A DNA stretch of 64,000 bases, taken from contig CAVWAK010000023.1 in NCBI GenBank assembly GCA_963752745.1, forward strand, positions 73,384 through 137,383, in the 5' to 3' direction. Of this stretch, positions 8,424 to 17,652 are shown piece by piece. The DNA comes from Thiogranum sp963752745. Its GTDB lineage: Bacteria; Pseudomonadota; Gammaproteobacteria; DSM-19610. Each line of letters starts with the position of its first letter. Within the stretch, counting starts at the first letter, position 1. The position numbers and the translations under genes were made by a program. The notes under the pieces were generated by a model that was given only the letters and a program-made list of their open reading frames with translations, had not been told where the DNA came from and did not search any database.

Positions 8424-10967
8424 ATGAAATTACCCTTCCGGTCTGGCAAAGAGCAGCCAACCAAATCGGAACCGGCAAAACCGGACTCCGCTTCTTCGCT
8501 CAATACAAGCCTTGGTAGTCAGAAACTGCTACTCATGATTGTTGGTGTGTTGCTGGTTGCCGTAGCGCCACTGGTTGTGTACCTGCAGACTGTTTTGCAA
8601 CTCAAGGCGGCAGAGCAGCAACAGGCAGAACTCGCGGCGGCATTGTTTTCCACCAGTTATCGGCAGTGGGTGGCCACTCAGGTAGCGACAGCCGAAATGG
8701 TCAGCAAAGACCCGGAGATTGCCCGCCTGATGTCCGGCGGGGACACAAAAGCGGTCGAGCAGAAAATTGACGCACTGGCGTACCTGTTCCCCAACGCAAT
8801 TCGCGTGCGTTTGCTGGCGCCCGGTACCGAGGAAGTCGATTTGCAGGTCAGTCCGCCAATCAGTTACGCGGCGCTGGAGATGCTGAAGCACGCCGAGACT
8901 AAAGATACGCCGCCACCGTTGGAAGTCCACATGTCGGGTACTCCGCAGCAGCACATCAATCTGGTGCGAAGAATTCTTGATCCAGCGGGCCGTCGCATTG
9001 TCGGTCATCTGATGGTTAGTTATCCACTACAGGAGTTGCAGGGCCTGTTGAGTCAATCGCAGGTCGATGGATATGCCGAGTTTCAGCAGGTCGCTGGTGG
9101 TGCGGTAAATGTGTTGGGCAGCCGGGGTGATGCGAGCTTCAAACAGGGTACCGCTAACAGTGAATTGCCGGTATCGGGCAGTCGCTGGCGGGTCGCATAC
9201 TGGTCTTCGGTTAGTCGATCGTCAGGGGACAGGGAACTGTTAACCATGGCCGGTGGTGCTGCCGCCGTGGCGGCAATATTGCTGGTGCTGGTGCTGTGGC
9301 TGGTATTCCGTAAGTTAGCTGCAGCATTGAAAAGCGATCAGGCGATTTTACTGACTATCGTCAAGGATATGCGCGACGGTCTTGCCAAACCATCCTATGC
9401 AGTGGCACTCACCGATATGAATGACACTATTGAATTAATGACGCGCACCGCAGCTGCCGGAATTCCTGCAGCTTCGCCCGGCATGGCGGAATCGCCAGCG
9501 CCAGTGGCGGATGCTGCCGTGGTTGATGACGTCGAAGGTGACCTTTTATTTGATCAAAGCGCGCTGGAAATCAGCAATACCGAGCTCGGTGAGAGCAAGA
9601 TCAATGGCAGTATATTCAGGGCCTACGATATACGCGGTATTGTCGGTGAAACCCTGTCTGACGATGTGGCCTATGAGATTGGACGGGCCATTGGCAGTGA
9701 AGCCTATTTTCGTGGTGAGCAGACTGTTGTGGTTGGCCGGGACGGACGACTTTCAGGTCCGGGGCTGAGTGCTGAGCTGATTCGCGGGCTGAAGGCAACA
9801 GGGCGTGATGTTAAAGATGTTGGCCAGGTGCCGACGCCGGTGCTTTATTTCGCTGCCCATTACCTGGGGGGGGGAACCGGTGTCATGGTGACAGGTAGCC
9901 ATAACCCCGCTGATTACAACGGTTTCAAAATAATGCTTGGCGGCGACACATTGGCTAACGAAGCGATTGACGGTATCAGGCAGCGTATCGAGTCCGGCGA
10001 CATGCTCACTGGTGAGGGTAGTGTCGATGAAGTTGATGTGCTGCCCGACTACATGGAACGGGTCAAATCGGATGTGCAGATTGTCCGCCCCATGAAAGTG
10101 GTGGTGGATTGCGGAAACGGTGTGGCTGGCGCAGCTGTGCCTCAGTTGTTGCGAGAGCTGGGCTGTGAGGTCGCAGAGCTGTTTTGTGACGTGGATGGTA
10201 ATTTCCCGAATCATCATCCGGACCCCAGCAGGCCCGAGAATCTTGCGACATTGATTCAGACAGTACAGGAACAGGGTGCCGATCTGGGATTTGCCTTCGA
10301 CGGTGATGGTGATCGTCTCGGGGTAGTCAGTTCCCTGGGAGAGATCATCTGGCCTGATCGCCTGTTAATGTTGCTGGCAATAGATGTGTTGGCGCGCAAT
10401 CCCGGTGCATTGATTATCTATGATGTCAAAAGTTCGCGTCATGTAGCGGCTGTGGTTTCCGAGCATGGCGGCGAACCGCTGATGTGGGCAACCGGGCATT
10501 CGTTGATCAAAGCCAAAATGAAGGAAACAGGGGCACTCCTGGCTGGAGAGATGAGTGGTCATATCTTCTTCAAGGAGCGCTGGTTTGGGTTTGATGACGC
10601 TTTGTATTCTGCTGCTCGTTTGCTGGAGATTCTTGCCAAGGATGTGCGCAGTTCGAGTGATGTGTTTGCCGAGTTGCCTGACAGTCTTAATACGCCGGAA
10701 CTGAATGTACCTATGGCCGAGGGTGAGCCCAACGTGTTTATGGAGAAACTGCTTAATGGCGCGCACTTTGAGAACGCCCAGGTCGCAACAATCGATGGTC
10801 TTCGGGTTGAATTTGATCGCGGCTGGGGGCTGGTGCGTGCGTCGAATACCACGCCTTGCCTTGTGCTGCGCTTCGAGGCTGAAGACGAGTTGGCGCTGAG
10901 CGCGATCCAGGATGAGTTCCGGCGGGTTATGTTGCAGGCGGACCCTGGCCTGTTGCTGCCCTTCTGA
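8424..10967 (+). CDS. algC: Phosphomannomutase/phosphoglucomutase with N-terminal membrane-anchored extension
   Basis: Interconverts hexose 6- and 1-phosphates, supplying mannose-1-P and glucose-1-P for LPS, exopolysaccharide and related polymers. The catalytic half (about residues 395-847) shows the phosphoserine loop TGSHNP (Ser about 492), the Mg loop FDGDGDR (about 626), the sugar loop GEMSGHIFF and the phosphate-binding SNTTP. The first 390 residues form a membrane module: a transmembrane segment near 34-54, an extracytoplasmic region and a second one near 272-292. Long AlgC forms of this kind occur in pseudomonads and relatives. A run of nine G at 9866-9874 lies in the catalytic part. 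Two bases separate it from argB. Confidence 0.93.
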   Translation: MKLPFRSGKEQPTKSEPAKPDSASSLNTSLGSQKLLLMIVGVLLVAVAPLVVYLQTVLQLKAAEQQQAELAAALFSTSYRQWVATQVATAEMVSKDPEIARLMSGGDTKAVEQKIDALAYLFPNAIRVRLLAPGTEEVDLQVSPPISYAALEMLKHAETKDTPPPLEVHMSGTPQQHINLVRRILDPAGRRIVGHLMVSYPLQELQGLLSQSQVDGYAEFQQVAGGAVNVLGSRGDASFKQGTANSELPVSGSRWRVAYWSSVSRSSGDRELLTMAGGAAAVAAILLVLVLWLVFRKLAAALKSDQAILLTIVKDMRDGLAKPSYAVALTDMNDTIELMTRTAAAGIPAASPGMAESPAPVADAAVVDDVEGDLLFDQSALEISNTELGESKINGSIFRAYDIRGIVGETLSDDVAYEIGRAIGSEAYFRGEQTVVVGRDGRLSGPGLSAELIRGLKATGRDVKDVGQVPTPVLYFAAHYLGGGTGVMVTGSHNPADYNGFKIMLGGDTLANEAIDGIRQRIESGDMLTGEGSVDEVDVLPDYMERVKSDVQIVRPMKVVVDCGNGVAGAAVPQLLRELGCEVAELFCDVDGNFPNHHPDPSRPENLATLIQTVQEQGADLGFAFDGDGDRLGVVSSLGEIIWPDRLLMLLAIDVLARNPGALIIYDVKSSRHVAAVVSEHGGEPLMWATGHSLIKAKMKETGALLAGEMSGHIFFKERWFGFDDALYSAARLLEILAKDVRSSSDVFAELPDSLNTPELNVPMAEGEPNVFMEKLLNGAHFENAQVATIDGLRVEFDRGWGLVRASNTTPCLVLRFEAEDELALSAIQDEFRRVMLQADPGLLLPF

Positions 10968-10969
10968 TT

Positions 10970-11863
10970 ATGAGTCTTACTTCCAAACAAGCAACTGACG
11001 TCGCCCACGTTCTGGGCGAGGCACTGCCTTATATTCGCCGTTTCCGTGGCAAGACTGTGGTGGTCAAGTATGGCGGTAACGCCATGGTGGATGAAAACCT
11101 GAAGAGTGGGTTTGCCCGCGATATCGTGTTGATGCGACTGGTTGGTATTAACCCTGTCGTGGTACATGGCGGTGGCCCCCAGATCGGACGGGTGCTTGAG
11201 AAGATCGGTAAGCAGAGTGAATTTGTCCAGGGCATGCGTGTTACTGACAGTGAAACCATGGATGTTGTCGAGATGGTTCTCGGTGGATTGGTTAACAAGG
11301 ATATTGTGAGTTTGATTACCGGCCACGGTGGCCGGGCTGTTGGATTGACGGGCAAGGACGGTGACCTGATACGAGCACGTAAGTTGACCTTGACACGTGA
11401 TGCCAGCGAACTGGATGTACCGGAAATTATCGACATCGGTCATGTCGGTGAAGTGGCGAGCATTGACGCAGCGGTGGTAGACATGATGGTTGCCGGTGGT
11501 TTTATACCGGTGATCGCGCCAATCGGCGTCGGTGAAGATGGCTGTTCCTACAATATAAACGCTGATCTGGTGGCCGGCAGGGTGGCAGAAGTGCTGGGTG
11601 CGGAGAAACTTATTCTGTTGACCAACACCATCGGTTTGCTCGACAAGGAAGGCAAGTTGTTAACCGGGTTGAGTGCCCTGGAGGTTGATGCACTTATCGA
11701 TGATGGCACCATCCATGGCGGTATGCTGCCAAAAATTCGTTGCGCCCTGTCGGCTGTGAAATCGGGTGTGCGCAGTGCGCATATTATCGACGGTCGTGTC
11801 GAACATGCAGTGCTGGTGGAGCTGTTTACCGATGAAGGTGTCGGTACCCTGATACGCGGCTAG
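10970..11863 (+). CDS. argB: Acetylglutamate kinase
   Basis: Phosphorylates N-acetylglutamate with ATP, the second step of arginine synthesis and usual point of arginine feedback. A 297-residue amino-acid-kinase fold with KYGGNAMVD at the N-terminus, VHGGGPQIG, GLTGKDGDLI and the C-terminal GGMLPKIRCAL. The N-terminal extension before KTVVVKYGG suggests the hexameric arginine-sensitive type. It begins two bases after the algC stop and converges on the DUF4124 gene with a two-base gap, with no terminator visible between them. Confidence 0.97.
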   Translation: MSLTSKQATDVAHVLGEALPYIRRFRGKTVVVKYGGNAMVDENLKSGFARDIVLMRLVGINPVVVHGGGPQIGRVLEKIGKQSEFVQGMRVTDSETMDVVEMVLGGLVNKDIVSLITGHGGRAVGLTGKDGDLIRARKLTLTRDASELDVPEIIDIGHVGEVASIDAAVVDMMVAGGFIPVIAPIGVGEDGCSYNINADLVAGRVAEVLGAEKLILLTNTIGLLDKEGKLLTGLSALEVDALIDDGTIHGGMLPKIRCALSAVKSGVRSAHIIDGRVEHAVLVELFTDEGVGTLIRG

Positions 11864-11865
11864 CG

Positions 11866-12522
11866 TTATTTGGCAGCGGCCTGTTCTAGTTTGAATTTTT
11901 CAGCCTGAAGTTCACGAAAGCGCGCGATATCCACTTCATACTGTTCACGTATCAGCTGCTGGTCACTGTTGCGGCTTTTCAAGTAGATAAAATTCTGCGC
12001 AATCTGCTGGCGGGTTTCTCTGATCTCTGCATTGAGCTTGTCGGACACAGGTTTGCCGGAGCGCTCGATGTTGGCGGCGCGGGTTTTCAGCTTGCTCAGT
12101 CGTAATTTGAGTTTTTCGGTGCGTCCATTAGTGACGCGGATAATAGCTTCAATAGCTTCAATCTTGCCATCCCGGGTAAGGACCATTTCATCCTCGTTGG
12201 TGAAAGTGTCCAGTAGAATTCGATCTTTGAGGTCCTTTTCCTGCTGTACCCGTTCAGCTGCTTCCCTGGCTTCTTCCAGACGCTGCGCTGCGGCAATCTG
12301 TTCGGGTGTTTTCGCTGCTTCCTGGCGGTCTACGGTTATACCCTGTTGGTTCAGGGTCTCGTTGCTTTTGCGCGCATACTGAGGTGGAATGCGGTCTCCA
12401 TAGCGAATCTGACCGTTTTCATCCACCCACTTGTAGAGTTTGCCAGCCTGTGTAGCAGGAAGCATAAACGCACTGCTCAGTGCCAGTGCCAAACAAGGAA
12501 TTAAGTGTTTCATGAGCATCAT
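11866..12522 (-). CDS. Exported DUF4124-domain protein
   Basis: A 218-residue protein with an N-terminal signal peptide ending near LPATQAG. It is followed by a DUF4124 motif (KLYKWVDENGQIRYGDRIPP), a short periplasmic or envelope domain of unknown function found mainly in gammaproteobacteria. The remainder is rich in charged residues and strongly predicted to be helical or coiled coil (residues about 70-215, many E/R/Q). No enzyme motif is visible. Internal ATG codons at 12519 and 12513 are possible starts. It is divergent from the TSUP permease gene. Confidence 0.85.
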   Translation of the reverse strand: MMLMKHLIPCLALALSSAFMLPATQAGKLYKWVDENGQIRYGDRIPPQYARKSNETLNQQGITVDRQEAAKTPEQIAAAQRLEEAREAAERVQQEKDLKDRILLDTFTNEDEMVLTRDGKIEAIEAIIRVTNGRTEKLKLRLSKLKTRAANIERSGKPVSDKLNAEIRETRQQIAQNFIYLKSRNSDQQLIREQYEVDIARFRELQAEKFKLEQAAAK

Positions 12523-12552
12523 TCGAATCTGCGTGTTCCGGGTTGTGCGCTG

Positions 12553-13308
12553 ATGGACCTACTCGACCAGCTGTTACTGTTTATGATTGCCTTGGTGGCC
12601 AACCTGTTTTCCGCCTTTTCCGGCGGCGGTGCCGGCCTGGTTCAGCTGCCGGCATTGATTTTCCTGGGTTTGCCTTTCGTGGTTGCGTTGGCGACCCATA
12701 AAGTAGCCAGTATTGCTCTAGGTATCGGCGCGACAGTGCGCCACTTGAGGGAGGGAGGCCTGGAAAAAAGCCTTTCTTTATTTATACTTGCGACCGGTCT
12801 TCCGGGGGTGGTGGTAGGTGCTCACCTGATCGTCGATATTCCCGGTCGTACAGCCGAGATTGCTCTGGGTGTGCTCACCGCGGGTTTGGGGCTGTATTCC
12901 TGGTTAAATCCTGGTCTGGGGCAGAGCCAGATCGAAAAACATCGCGACCGGGCGGGGTTTGCGGTGGGCGGATCAGTGTTGTTCCTGATTGGTGTGTTGA
13001 ATGGCTCGCTGACTTCCGGCACAGGATTATTTGTTACTTTGTGGCTGGTACGGTGGTTTGGTTTCGATTACAAGCGTGCTATTGCTTACACGCTGGTACT
13101 GGTAGGGATTTTCTGGAACGGTGTCGGGGCATTGACACTGGGGTTACTGGCCGAGATTCGCTGGAATTGGCTGCCTGCGCTGCTGTTAGGGTCTTTGCTG
13201 GGCGGGTACGCGGGTGCTCATTTGGCGATCAAGAAGGGCAACCGGTTGATCAAGCGTGCGTTTGAGGTAATTACGCTGGTTATTGGGGTTAAGTTGATTG
13301 TTGGTTAG
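12553..13308 (+). CDS. TSUP (TauE/SafE) family membrane permease
   Basis: A membrane protein of about 251 residues, almost entirely hydrophobic and with roughly eight transmembrane segments. It contains the family pattern FSGGGAGLVQLPALIFLG and a second-half repeat (LNGSLTSGTGLFVTLWLV). TSUP proteins move small sulfur or carbon anions such as sulfite, sulfoacetate or thiosulfate; the substrate here cannot be read. In a sulfur oxidiser an organosulfur or sulfite role is attractive, but the neighbours (arginine and pyrimidine genes) give no support. I chose ATG 12553 because the first transmembrane helix begins directly there. ATG 12505 (AAGGA upstream) would add 16 residues and overlap the divergent DUF4124 start. 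Confidence 0.85.
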   Translation: MDLLDQLLLFMIALVANLFSAFSGGGAGLVQLPALIFLGLPFVVALATHKVASIALGIGATVRHLREGGLEKSLSLFILATGLPGVVVGAHLIVDIPGRTAEIALGVLTAGLGLYSWLNPGLGQSQIEKHRDRAGFAVGGSVLFLIGVLNGSLTSGTGLFVTLWLVRWFGFDYKRAIAYTLVLVGIFWNGVGALTLGLLAEIRWNWLPALLLGSLLGGYAGAHLAIKKGNRLIKRAFEVITLVIGVKLIVG

Positions 13309-13342
13309 GCGTCACCACCAGACCATGCGCTTTGGGGATGGG

Positions 13343-13984
13343 CTAAACGCCGTACTGTTCCCTGTATGTGCTTATATTTTCCAGTGCTGACTGGTATTCC
13401 GGTTTGTCACCGAGATAGTCCTGTAGTTCCGCCAGCGTGACTATGCTGGTCACTTTCAATCCGAGATCCTGTTCGACTTCCTGTATGGCGGAGCGGTCAC
13501 CCTGGCCGCGTTCCTGGCGGTCGAGTGCGATGACTACGCCGGTGGCGTTTGTGCCAGCCGCGTCGATCAGGGAAAGAGACTCGCGAATGGCTGTTCCAGC
13601 TGTAATGACGTCATCGATTATCAGTACCCGGCCTTGTAGCGGCGCGCCTACCAGGTTGCCACCTTCGCCGTGATCTTTGGCTTCTTTGCGGTTGAAGCAG
13701 TAGGGCATATCACAATCATGATGATCAGCCAGGGCGATGCTGGCAGCAGCGGCCAGCGGGATGCCTTTGTAGGCGGGGCCGAACAGGACGTCGAACCGGA
13801 TTTTTGCGTCGATGATGGCTTGTGCATAGAAGCGCCCCAGACGCGCCAGATGGCTGCCTGTGTTGAACAGGCCGGCGTTGAAAAAGTAGGGACTGGTACG
13901 GCCGGATTTCAGGGTGAACTCGCCAAAACGCATGACGCCTACGTCAATGGCGAAGTCGAGAAAGTCTTTTTTGTACTGCTGCAT
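13343..13984 (-). CDS. pyrE: Orotate phosphoribosyltransferase
   Basis: Joins orotate to PRPP to give orotidine 5'-phosphate in de novo pyrimidine synthesis. A 213-residue protein starting MQQYKKDFLDFAI, matching the normal PyrE length. It has FTLKSGRTSPYFFNAG, FGPAYKGIPLA, and the PRPP-binding loop VLIIDDVITAGTA. The frame stays open upstream of this ATG to about 14512, but that extension runs antisense to the exonuclease gene and is unlike PyrE, so the internal start is used. It is divergent from exonuclease III, with 63 bases between the starts. Confidence 0.96.
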   Translation of the reverse strand: MQQYKKDFLDFAIDVGVMRFGEFTLKSGRTSPYFFNAGLFNTGSHLARLGRFYAQAIIDAKIRFDVLFGPAYKGIPLAAAASIALADHHDCDMPYCFNRKEAKDHGEGGNLVGAPLQGRVLIIDDVITAGTAIRESLSLIDAAGTNATGVVIALDRQERGQGDRSAIQEVEQDLGLKVTSIVTLAELQDYLGDKPEYQSALENISTYREQYGV

Positions 13985-14047
13985 GATGTTTCCACGGCGG
14001 TTTGAAAGCTCCGGTATGATACACGCGCAGGTCACACAGGAGAACGC

Positions 14048-14824
14048 ATGCGCATTATTACCGCCAACGTCAATGGAATTCGGGCGGCGGCCCGGAAAGG
14101 GTTTTTCAGCTGGATGGCGCGGCAGCGCGCTGATGTTATCTGTATTCAGGAAACCAAGGCGCAGGTCCATCAGCTGGAGGATCGGGTGTTCTGGCCGCGC
14201 CACTACCATGCGTATTTTCACGATGCGGAAAAGAAAGGATATAGCGGGGTGGCGATTTACAGCCGCCAAAAGCCAAGCAAGGTGATTACCGGCCTGGGCT
14301 GGCCAGATGTCGATGCCGAGGGCCGCTATCTGGAGGTCCGGTTCGGCGCGCTTAGCGTGGTTTCCCTGTACCTGCATTCCGGGTCTTCCAGTGAAGAGCG
14401 TCAGCAGATCAAGTTCGACATGCTGGATCGCTTCATGCCGTATCTTCGCAAGTTGAGGCGCAAGCGTCGCGAGTACGTGATTTGCGGCGACTGGAATATT
14501 GCGCACAAGCAAATCGATTTAAAGAACTGGCGGGGTAATGTGAAGAATTCGGGCTTCCTGCCAGAGGAGCGCGCCTGGATGGACGAGTTGTTTGGTCCGG
14601 CGGGATTTGTGGATGCGTTCAGGGTTGTTGATCCACGTCCGGACCAGTACACCTGGTGGTCAAACCGCGGTCAGGCCTGGGACAAGAATGTGGGTTGGCG
14701 TATCGATTACCAGGTTGTGACGCCAGGTATTGCGAAAACAGTTCAAGCGGCAAGAATCTATAAGGAGAAGCGTTTCTCCGATCATGCGCCGCTGATTATG
14801 GATTATGACTACAGTTTGGCGTAG
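14048..14824 (+). CDS. xthA: Exodeoxyribonuclease III (AP endonuclease family 1)
   Basis: A 258-residue EEP-fold nuclease that cleaves abasic sites and degrades duplex DNA 3' to 5' in base excision repair. Catalytic motifs are in order: ITANVNGIRAA, CIQETKAQ (metal Glu), YSGVAIYSR, CGDWNIAH (Asp/Asn) and the C-terminal FSDHAPL with the catalytic Asp-His. This is the closest to the ExoA/Xth proteins found beside pyrE in many gammaproteobacteria. It converges on the MFS gene eight bases away. Confidence 0.95.
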   Translation: MRIITANVNGIRAAARKGFFSWMARQRADVICIQETKAQVHQLEDRVFWPRHYHAYFHDAEKKGYSGVAIYSRQKPSKVITGLGWPDVDAEGRYLEVRFGALSVVSLYLHSGSSSEERQQIKFDMLDRFMPYLRKLRRKRREYVICGDWNIAHKQIDLKNWRGNVKNSGFLPEERAWMDELFGPAGFVDAFRVVDPRPDQYTWWSNRGQAWDKNVGWRIDYQVVTPGIAKTVQAARIYKEKRFSDHAPLIMDYDYSLA

Positions 14825-14832
14825 TCAGGAGT

Positions 14833-16338
14833 TTAGTCGTGCTGACCGAAGTCTTTTTGCTGTGAGGCATAGTTCATCATACGCTTTGCCCAAGGTAGTA
14901 GTAAATAAGCGGGGAATGCAAGAAAGAAGGTCAGTAAAAAATAATCTGCATAACCCATGGCTTCAGCTCCAAATCCGCCGGCCCACCCAGCTAGCGATCG
15001 ACTGAGCGCAAAGATCGAAGACAGGATAGCGTACTCGGTTGCGGAATGATTTTTATTGACTATGGACATTAGAAACGCGAGAAATGCGGCGGTGCCTAAC
15101 CCACCCGTAAACGATTCAATGGCACTTGCTGAATACATAATCCATCTCTGGTGTTCGGTTAATGCCGTGCCAACTTCGGCCAGTGGTAAAGCCGAGGCGG
15201 CATAGGCATAGCCCAGATTAGAAATTGCCTGCCATAGGCCCAATATCCACAGCGATTTGAATATACCAGATCGATCGGTATACCAGCCGCCAGCTACTCC
15301 GCCGGCAATGGACAACGCAAGCCCGATATTGACCGATACCAGCCCGATTTCTCCAGCGGTAAAGCCGGCATCGACCCAGAAAGGTTTGATCATGAAACCC
15401 ATAGAGCTATCGCCGAGTTTGAATATCAAGATAAACAAAATTGTTGGGTAGATGTAGGGTCGCTTGAGCATCTCCAGCAAAGTTCCAAATATCGGCCCTT
15501 CGGCGAGGCGAGTATTTTTTTCCCGAGCTTTGACCTTGTGAGAAGTGCGCGCGAATGTGGTGGCTGAAAAAATCAATACGCCAGCGACGGTAAGCGCGAT
15601 CGGCCAGAATAATGGATAGTCTGCCGACCAGTGGATTGCATTATTGGCCAACCAGAGTGCACCCAGCAGAAACATAACCACTAGGGAGAAAGAGGCGGGG
15701 TGCACTAGCAATGCACCGATCTCGTGCCTTATGCTCAGGGTCCCGCTTCCAGACTTATGGGTTTCTCTAGGCGCGAACAGGCAGGCAAGGCCGTTGGCTA
15801 TAAAAATTGCCATGGCGGCCAGATAGGTGCCTGCCCAACCCCAGATGTCAGCCAACATCAAGGCAAACCCGGACGCAAGCATGCCAACCCGGTAGAATCC
15901 AATTCTGAAACCGTTTGCCAAACCAAGTTCGCGCTTATTCAGCATTTCGATGGTGTAACCGTCGATGGCAATGTCATTAGTTGCTGACATCAGCGTAAAC
16001 AGGCCAATGACCCACCATACCCAGGGGCCAAAATCGGCATGCATGGCGAATATCAGCATAACGATTGCCATCACAAGATCGACGCCGAACATCCATCGGC
16101 GGTGATGGCGATAGTGGTCTATTGCGGGTGCCCAGAGAAATTTGAGTGTCCAGGCTAGCCCAAGCAGGCTCATGAAACCGATTTTCCAGAGCTCTACGCC
16201 TTGGGCGCGAAAATGCACTGGAAAGATATCGTAGAATACGCCGAGCGGAAAACCCTCAGCAAAATACAGAATGCCAACCCAGAACAGTTTCGAGCGGAGT
16301 AGTTTTTGGTTTGCGGATTGAGTATGGGTAGTGGTCAT
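14833..16338 (-). CDS. MFS transporter, AmpG/PAT-like
   Basis: A 501-residue polytopic protein with about 12 transmembrane helices. The N-terminus (LFWVGILYFAEGFPLGVFYD) and the pattern TNDIAIDGYTIEML resemble the AmpG/acetyl-CoA transporter branch of the major facilitator superfamily, whose members import muropeptides or siderophore-type cargo. A long cytoplasmic loop with charged residues lies between helices 6 and 7 (APRETHKSGSG). No adjacent beta-lactamase or muropeptide gene is present, so the substrate is unassigned. Confidence 0.8.
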   Translation of the reverse strand: MTTTHTQSANQKLLRSKLFWVGILYFAEGFPLGVFYDIFPVHFRAQGVELWKIGFMSLLGLAWTLKFLWAPAIDHYRHHRRWMFGVDLVMAIVMLIFAMHADFGPWVWWVIGLFTLMSATNDIAIDGYTIEMLNKRELGLANGFRIGFYRVGMLASGFALMLADIWGWAGTYLAAMAIFIANGLACLFAPRETHKSGSGTLSIRHEIGALLVHPASFSLVVMFLLGALWLANNAIHWSADYPLFWPIALTVAGVLIFSATTFARTSHKVKAREKNTRLAEGPIFGTLLEMLKRPYIYPTILFILIFKLGDSSMGFMIKPFWVDAGFTAGEIGLVSVNIGLALSIAGGVAGGWYTDRSGIFKSLWILGLWQAISNLGYAYAASALPLAEVGTALTEHQRWIMYSASAIESFTGGLGTAAFLAFLMSIVNKNHSATEYAILSSIFALSRSLAGWAGGFGAEAMGYADYFLLTFFLAFPAYLLLPWAKRMMNYASQQKDFGQHD

Positions 16339-16420
16339 CGGCTTGAGTGTTGGAGTTTGACGGATTTAACTCGACATGAAAACAAATTTAAATCCAACTT
16401 GAATTCGTCCAGGATATATT

Positions 16421-17113
16421 GTGATGCCAATTGATGTTTCATTGTTATCGGCGTTTATTGTGGGCCTGCTGGGGGGCGTGCATTGCGTTGGGATGTGTGG
16501 CGGTATTGTAACCGCGCTGTCGCTGGGTTTGCCGGAAGGTCAGCGTGCGGCGCGCTGGCGTTATTTGCTGGCCTATAATCTGGCCAGAGTAAGCAGTTAT
16601 GCCATTGCCGGCGCGCTATTCGGGGGTGTTGGTTGGCTGGCATCCCACTGGAGCGGTTTGCATCAGGTGCAGATAGTCCTGCAAGGGGTAGCCGCGCTAT
16701 TCATGATTGCGCTGGGACTTTATCTTGCTGGATGGTGGCAGGGGCTGGCACAAGTGGAAAATATCGGTGGCCGTCTGTGGACGCATCTCGAACCACTTGG
16801 CCGGCGTTTTCTTCCCGTGCGAACTCCTGCCCAGGCATTTCTGTTAGGAATGATATGGGGTTGGTTGCCCTGCGGGCTGGTTTACAGTGTTCTGGTCTGG
16901 TCGATATCGACCGCCGATCCGCTTTATGGCGCCGCCTTGTTGCTGAGTTTCGGGCTTGGAACCTTGCCCAATCTACTGGCAATGGGCTTTGTCGCCGAAC
17001 GCCTGTCAGCACGGGTCAGAGACCCGCGCGTCCGGCGCTCGGCGGGGTTGCTGGTGATGGGGTTCGGGTTGTACGCCCTGTATCAGCTCATTCAGTATAG
17101 AACTGCTGCTTGA
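16421..17113 (+). CDS. TauE/SafE-like (DsbD_2) six-helix membrane protein
   Basis: A 230-residue hydrophobic protein with about six helices. The first helix carries GLLGGVHCVGMCGGIVTALS, and the second half repeats the pattern MIWGWLPCGLVYSVL. This Cys/Gly-Pro pattern marks the DsbD_2 subgroup annotated as sulfite exporter TauE/SafE family. Its members often sit with cbb3 oxidase assembly genes and are thought to handle copper or thiol exchange across the membrane. Here no oxidase gene is adjacent. Start may be GTG 16421 or ATG 16424. Its end overlaps the end of the convergent DUF4426 gene by 26 bases. Confidence 0.8.
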   Translation: MMPIDVSLLSAFIVGLLGGVHCVGMCGGIVTALSLGLPEGQRAARWRYLLAYNLARVSSYAIAGALFGGVGWLASHWSGLHQVQIVLQGVAALFMIALGLYLAGWWQGLAQVENIGGRLWTHLEPLGRRFLPVRTPAQAFLLGMIWGWLPCGLVYSVLVWSISTADPLYGAALLLSFGLGTLPNLLAMGFVAERLSARVRDPRVRRSAGLLVMGFGLYALYQLIQYRTAA

Positions 17114-17534
17114 ATTTTACCTCGTAGGTATCAGCCTGCCCGTCGGGCTTTATGGTGACCGTGAAGCGCAGGGTCTCCTCGTGGGTGATGGGAAAGTCAC
17201 CAATGTAATATATAGCTGTACCCTCGCGTACTTCGCGCAGGTTTATGTCACGTTTCTGCCCGGTCAGGTTGCTGGCCTCAGCTGCAACATCTGCAGCCAC
17301 CGGCTTGCCGGCAGTGCCCATAATTTTATTGAGCACTGCAACGTTTATCATACCGCGGTTCTTGCTGCGCTTGATGCCATACTCGCGCGTGGCTCCCGGC
17401 GGCAGGTGGTTGGTGTTCAGTGCATTGAAATGCACCACATAGTCACCGAAGTCCTGTGAGTTCTCGGCGGTGGCAACTCCGCTGAGCACCAGCATGAGGC
17501 TTAACAGGAAGAGTATTATGTTTTTCTTATGCAT
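17088..17534 (-). CDS. DUF4426 family exported protein
   Basis: A 148-residue protein with a clear signal peptide (KKNIILFLLSLMLVLSGVATA) and a DUF4426 body (FGDYVVHFNALNTNHLPPG, YGIKRSKNRGMINVAV). The family is gammaproteobacterial, periplasmic, and of unknown function. The final 26 bases overlap the convergent TauE/SafE-like gene. No operon partner is evident on this strand. Confidence 0.85.
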   Translation of the reverse strand: MHKKNIILFLLSLMLVLSGVATAENSQDFGDYVVHFNALNTNHLPPGATREYGIKRSKNRGMINVAVLNKIMGTAGKPVAADVAAEASNLTGQKRDINLREVREGTAIYYIGDFPITHEETLRFTVTIKPDGQADTYEVKFKQQFYTE

Positions 17535-17623
17535 TCGGCATCTCCTTTGGGTGGTCTGATAACTACATTGAAACTATAGACCATACTCGAGCGTATGAGT
17601 TGCCCCGGAGGAAAATTGCGGGC

Positions 17624-17647
17624 CAGCTCCCCGACATCGGGGAGCTG
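17624..17647 (-). terminator. Strong hairpin just after the dynamin-like gene
   Basis: A perfect 10-bp stem CAGCTCCCCG/CGGGGAGCTG with loop ACAT, starting six bases past the stop codon of the dynamin-like gene. Only a short TTTT follows on the minus strand, so it may be a weak intrinsic terminator or a 3'-end-protecting hairpin. Confidence 0.55.
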
Positions 17648-17652
17648 CAGAT

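Noticed and set aside
13985..14512. N-terminally extended pyrE of 389 residues
   Set aside because: The extra 176 residues are antisense to exonuclease III and PyrE is normally 213 residues, which the internal ATG gives exactly.
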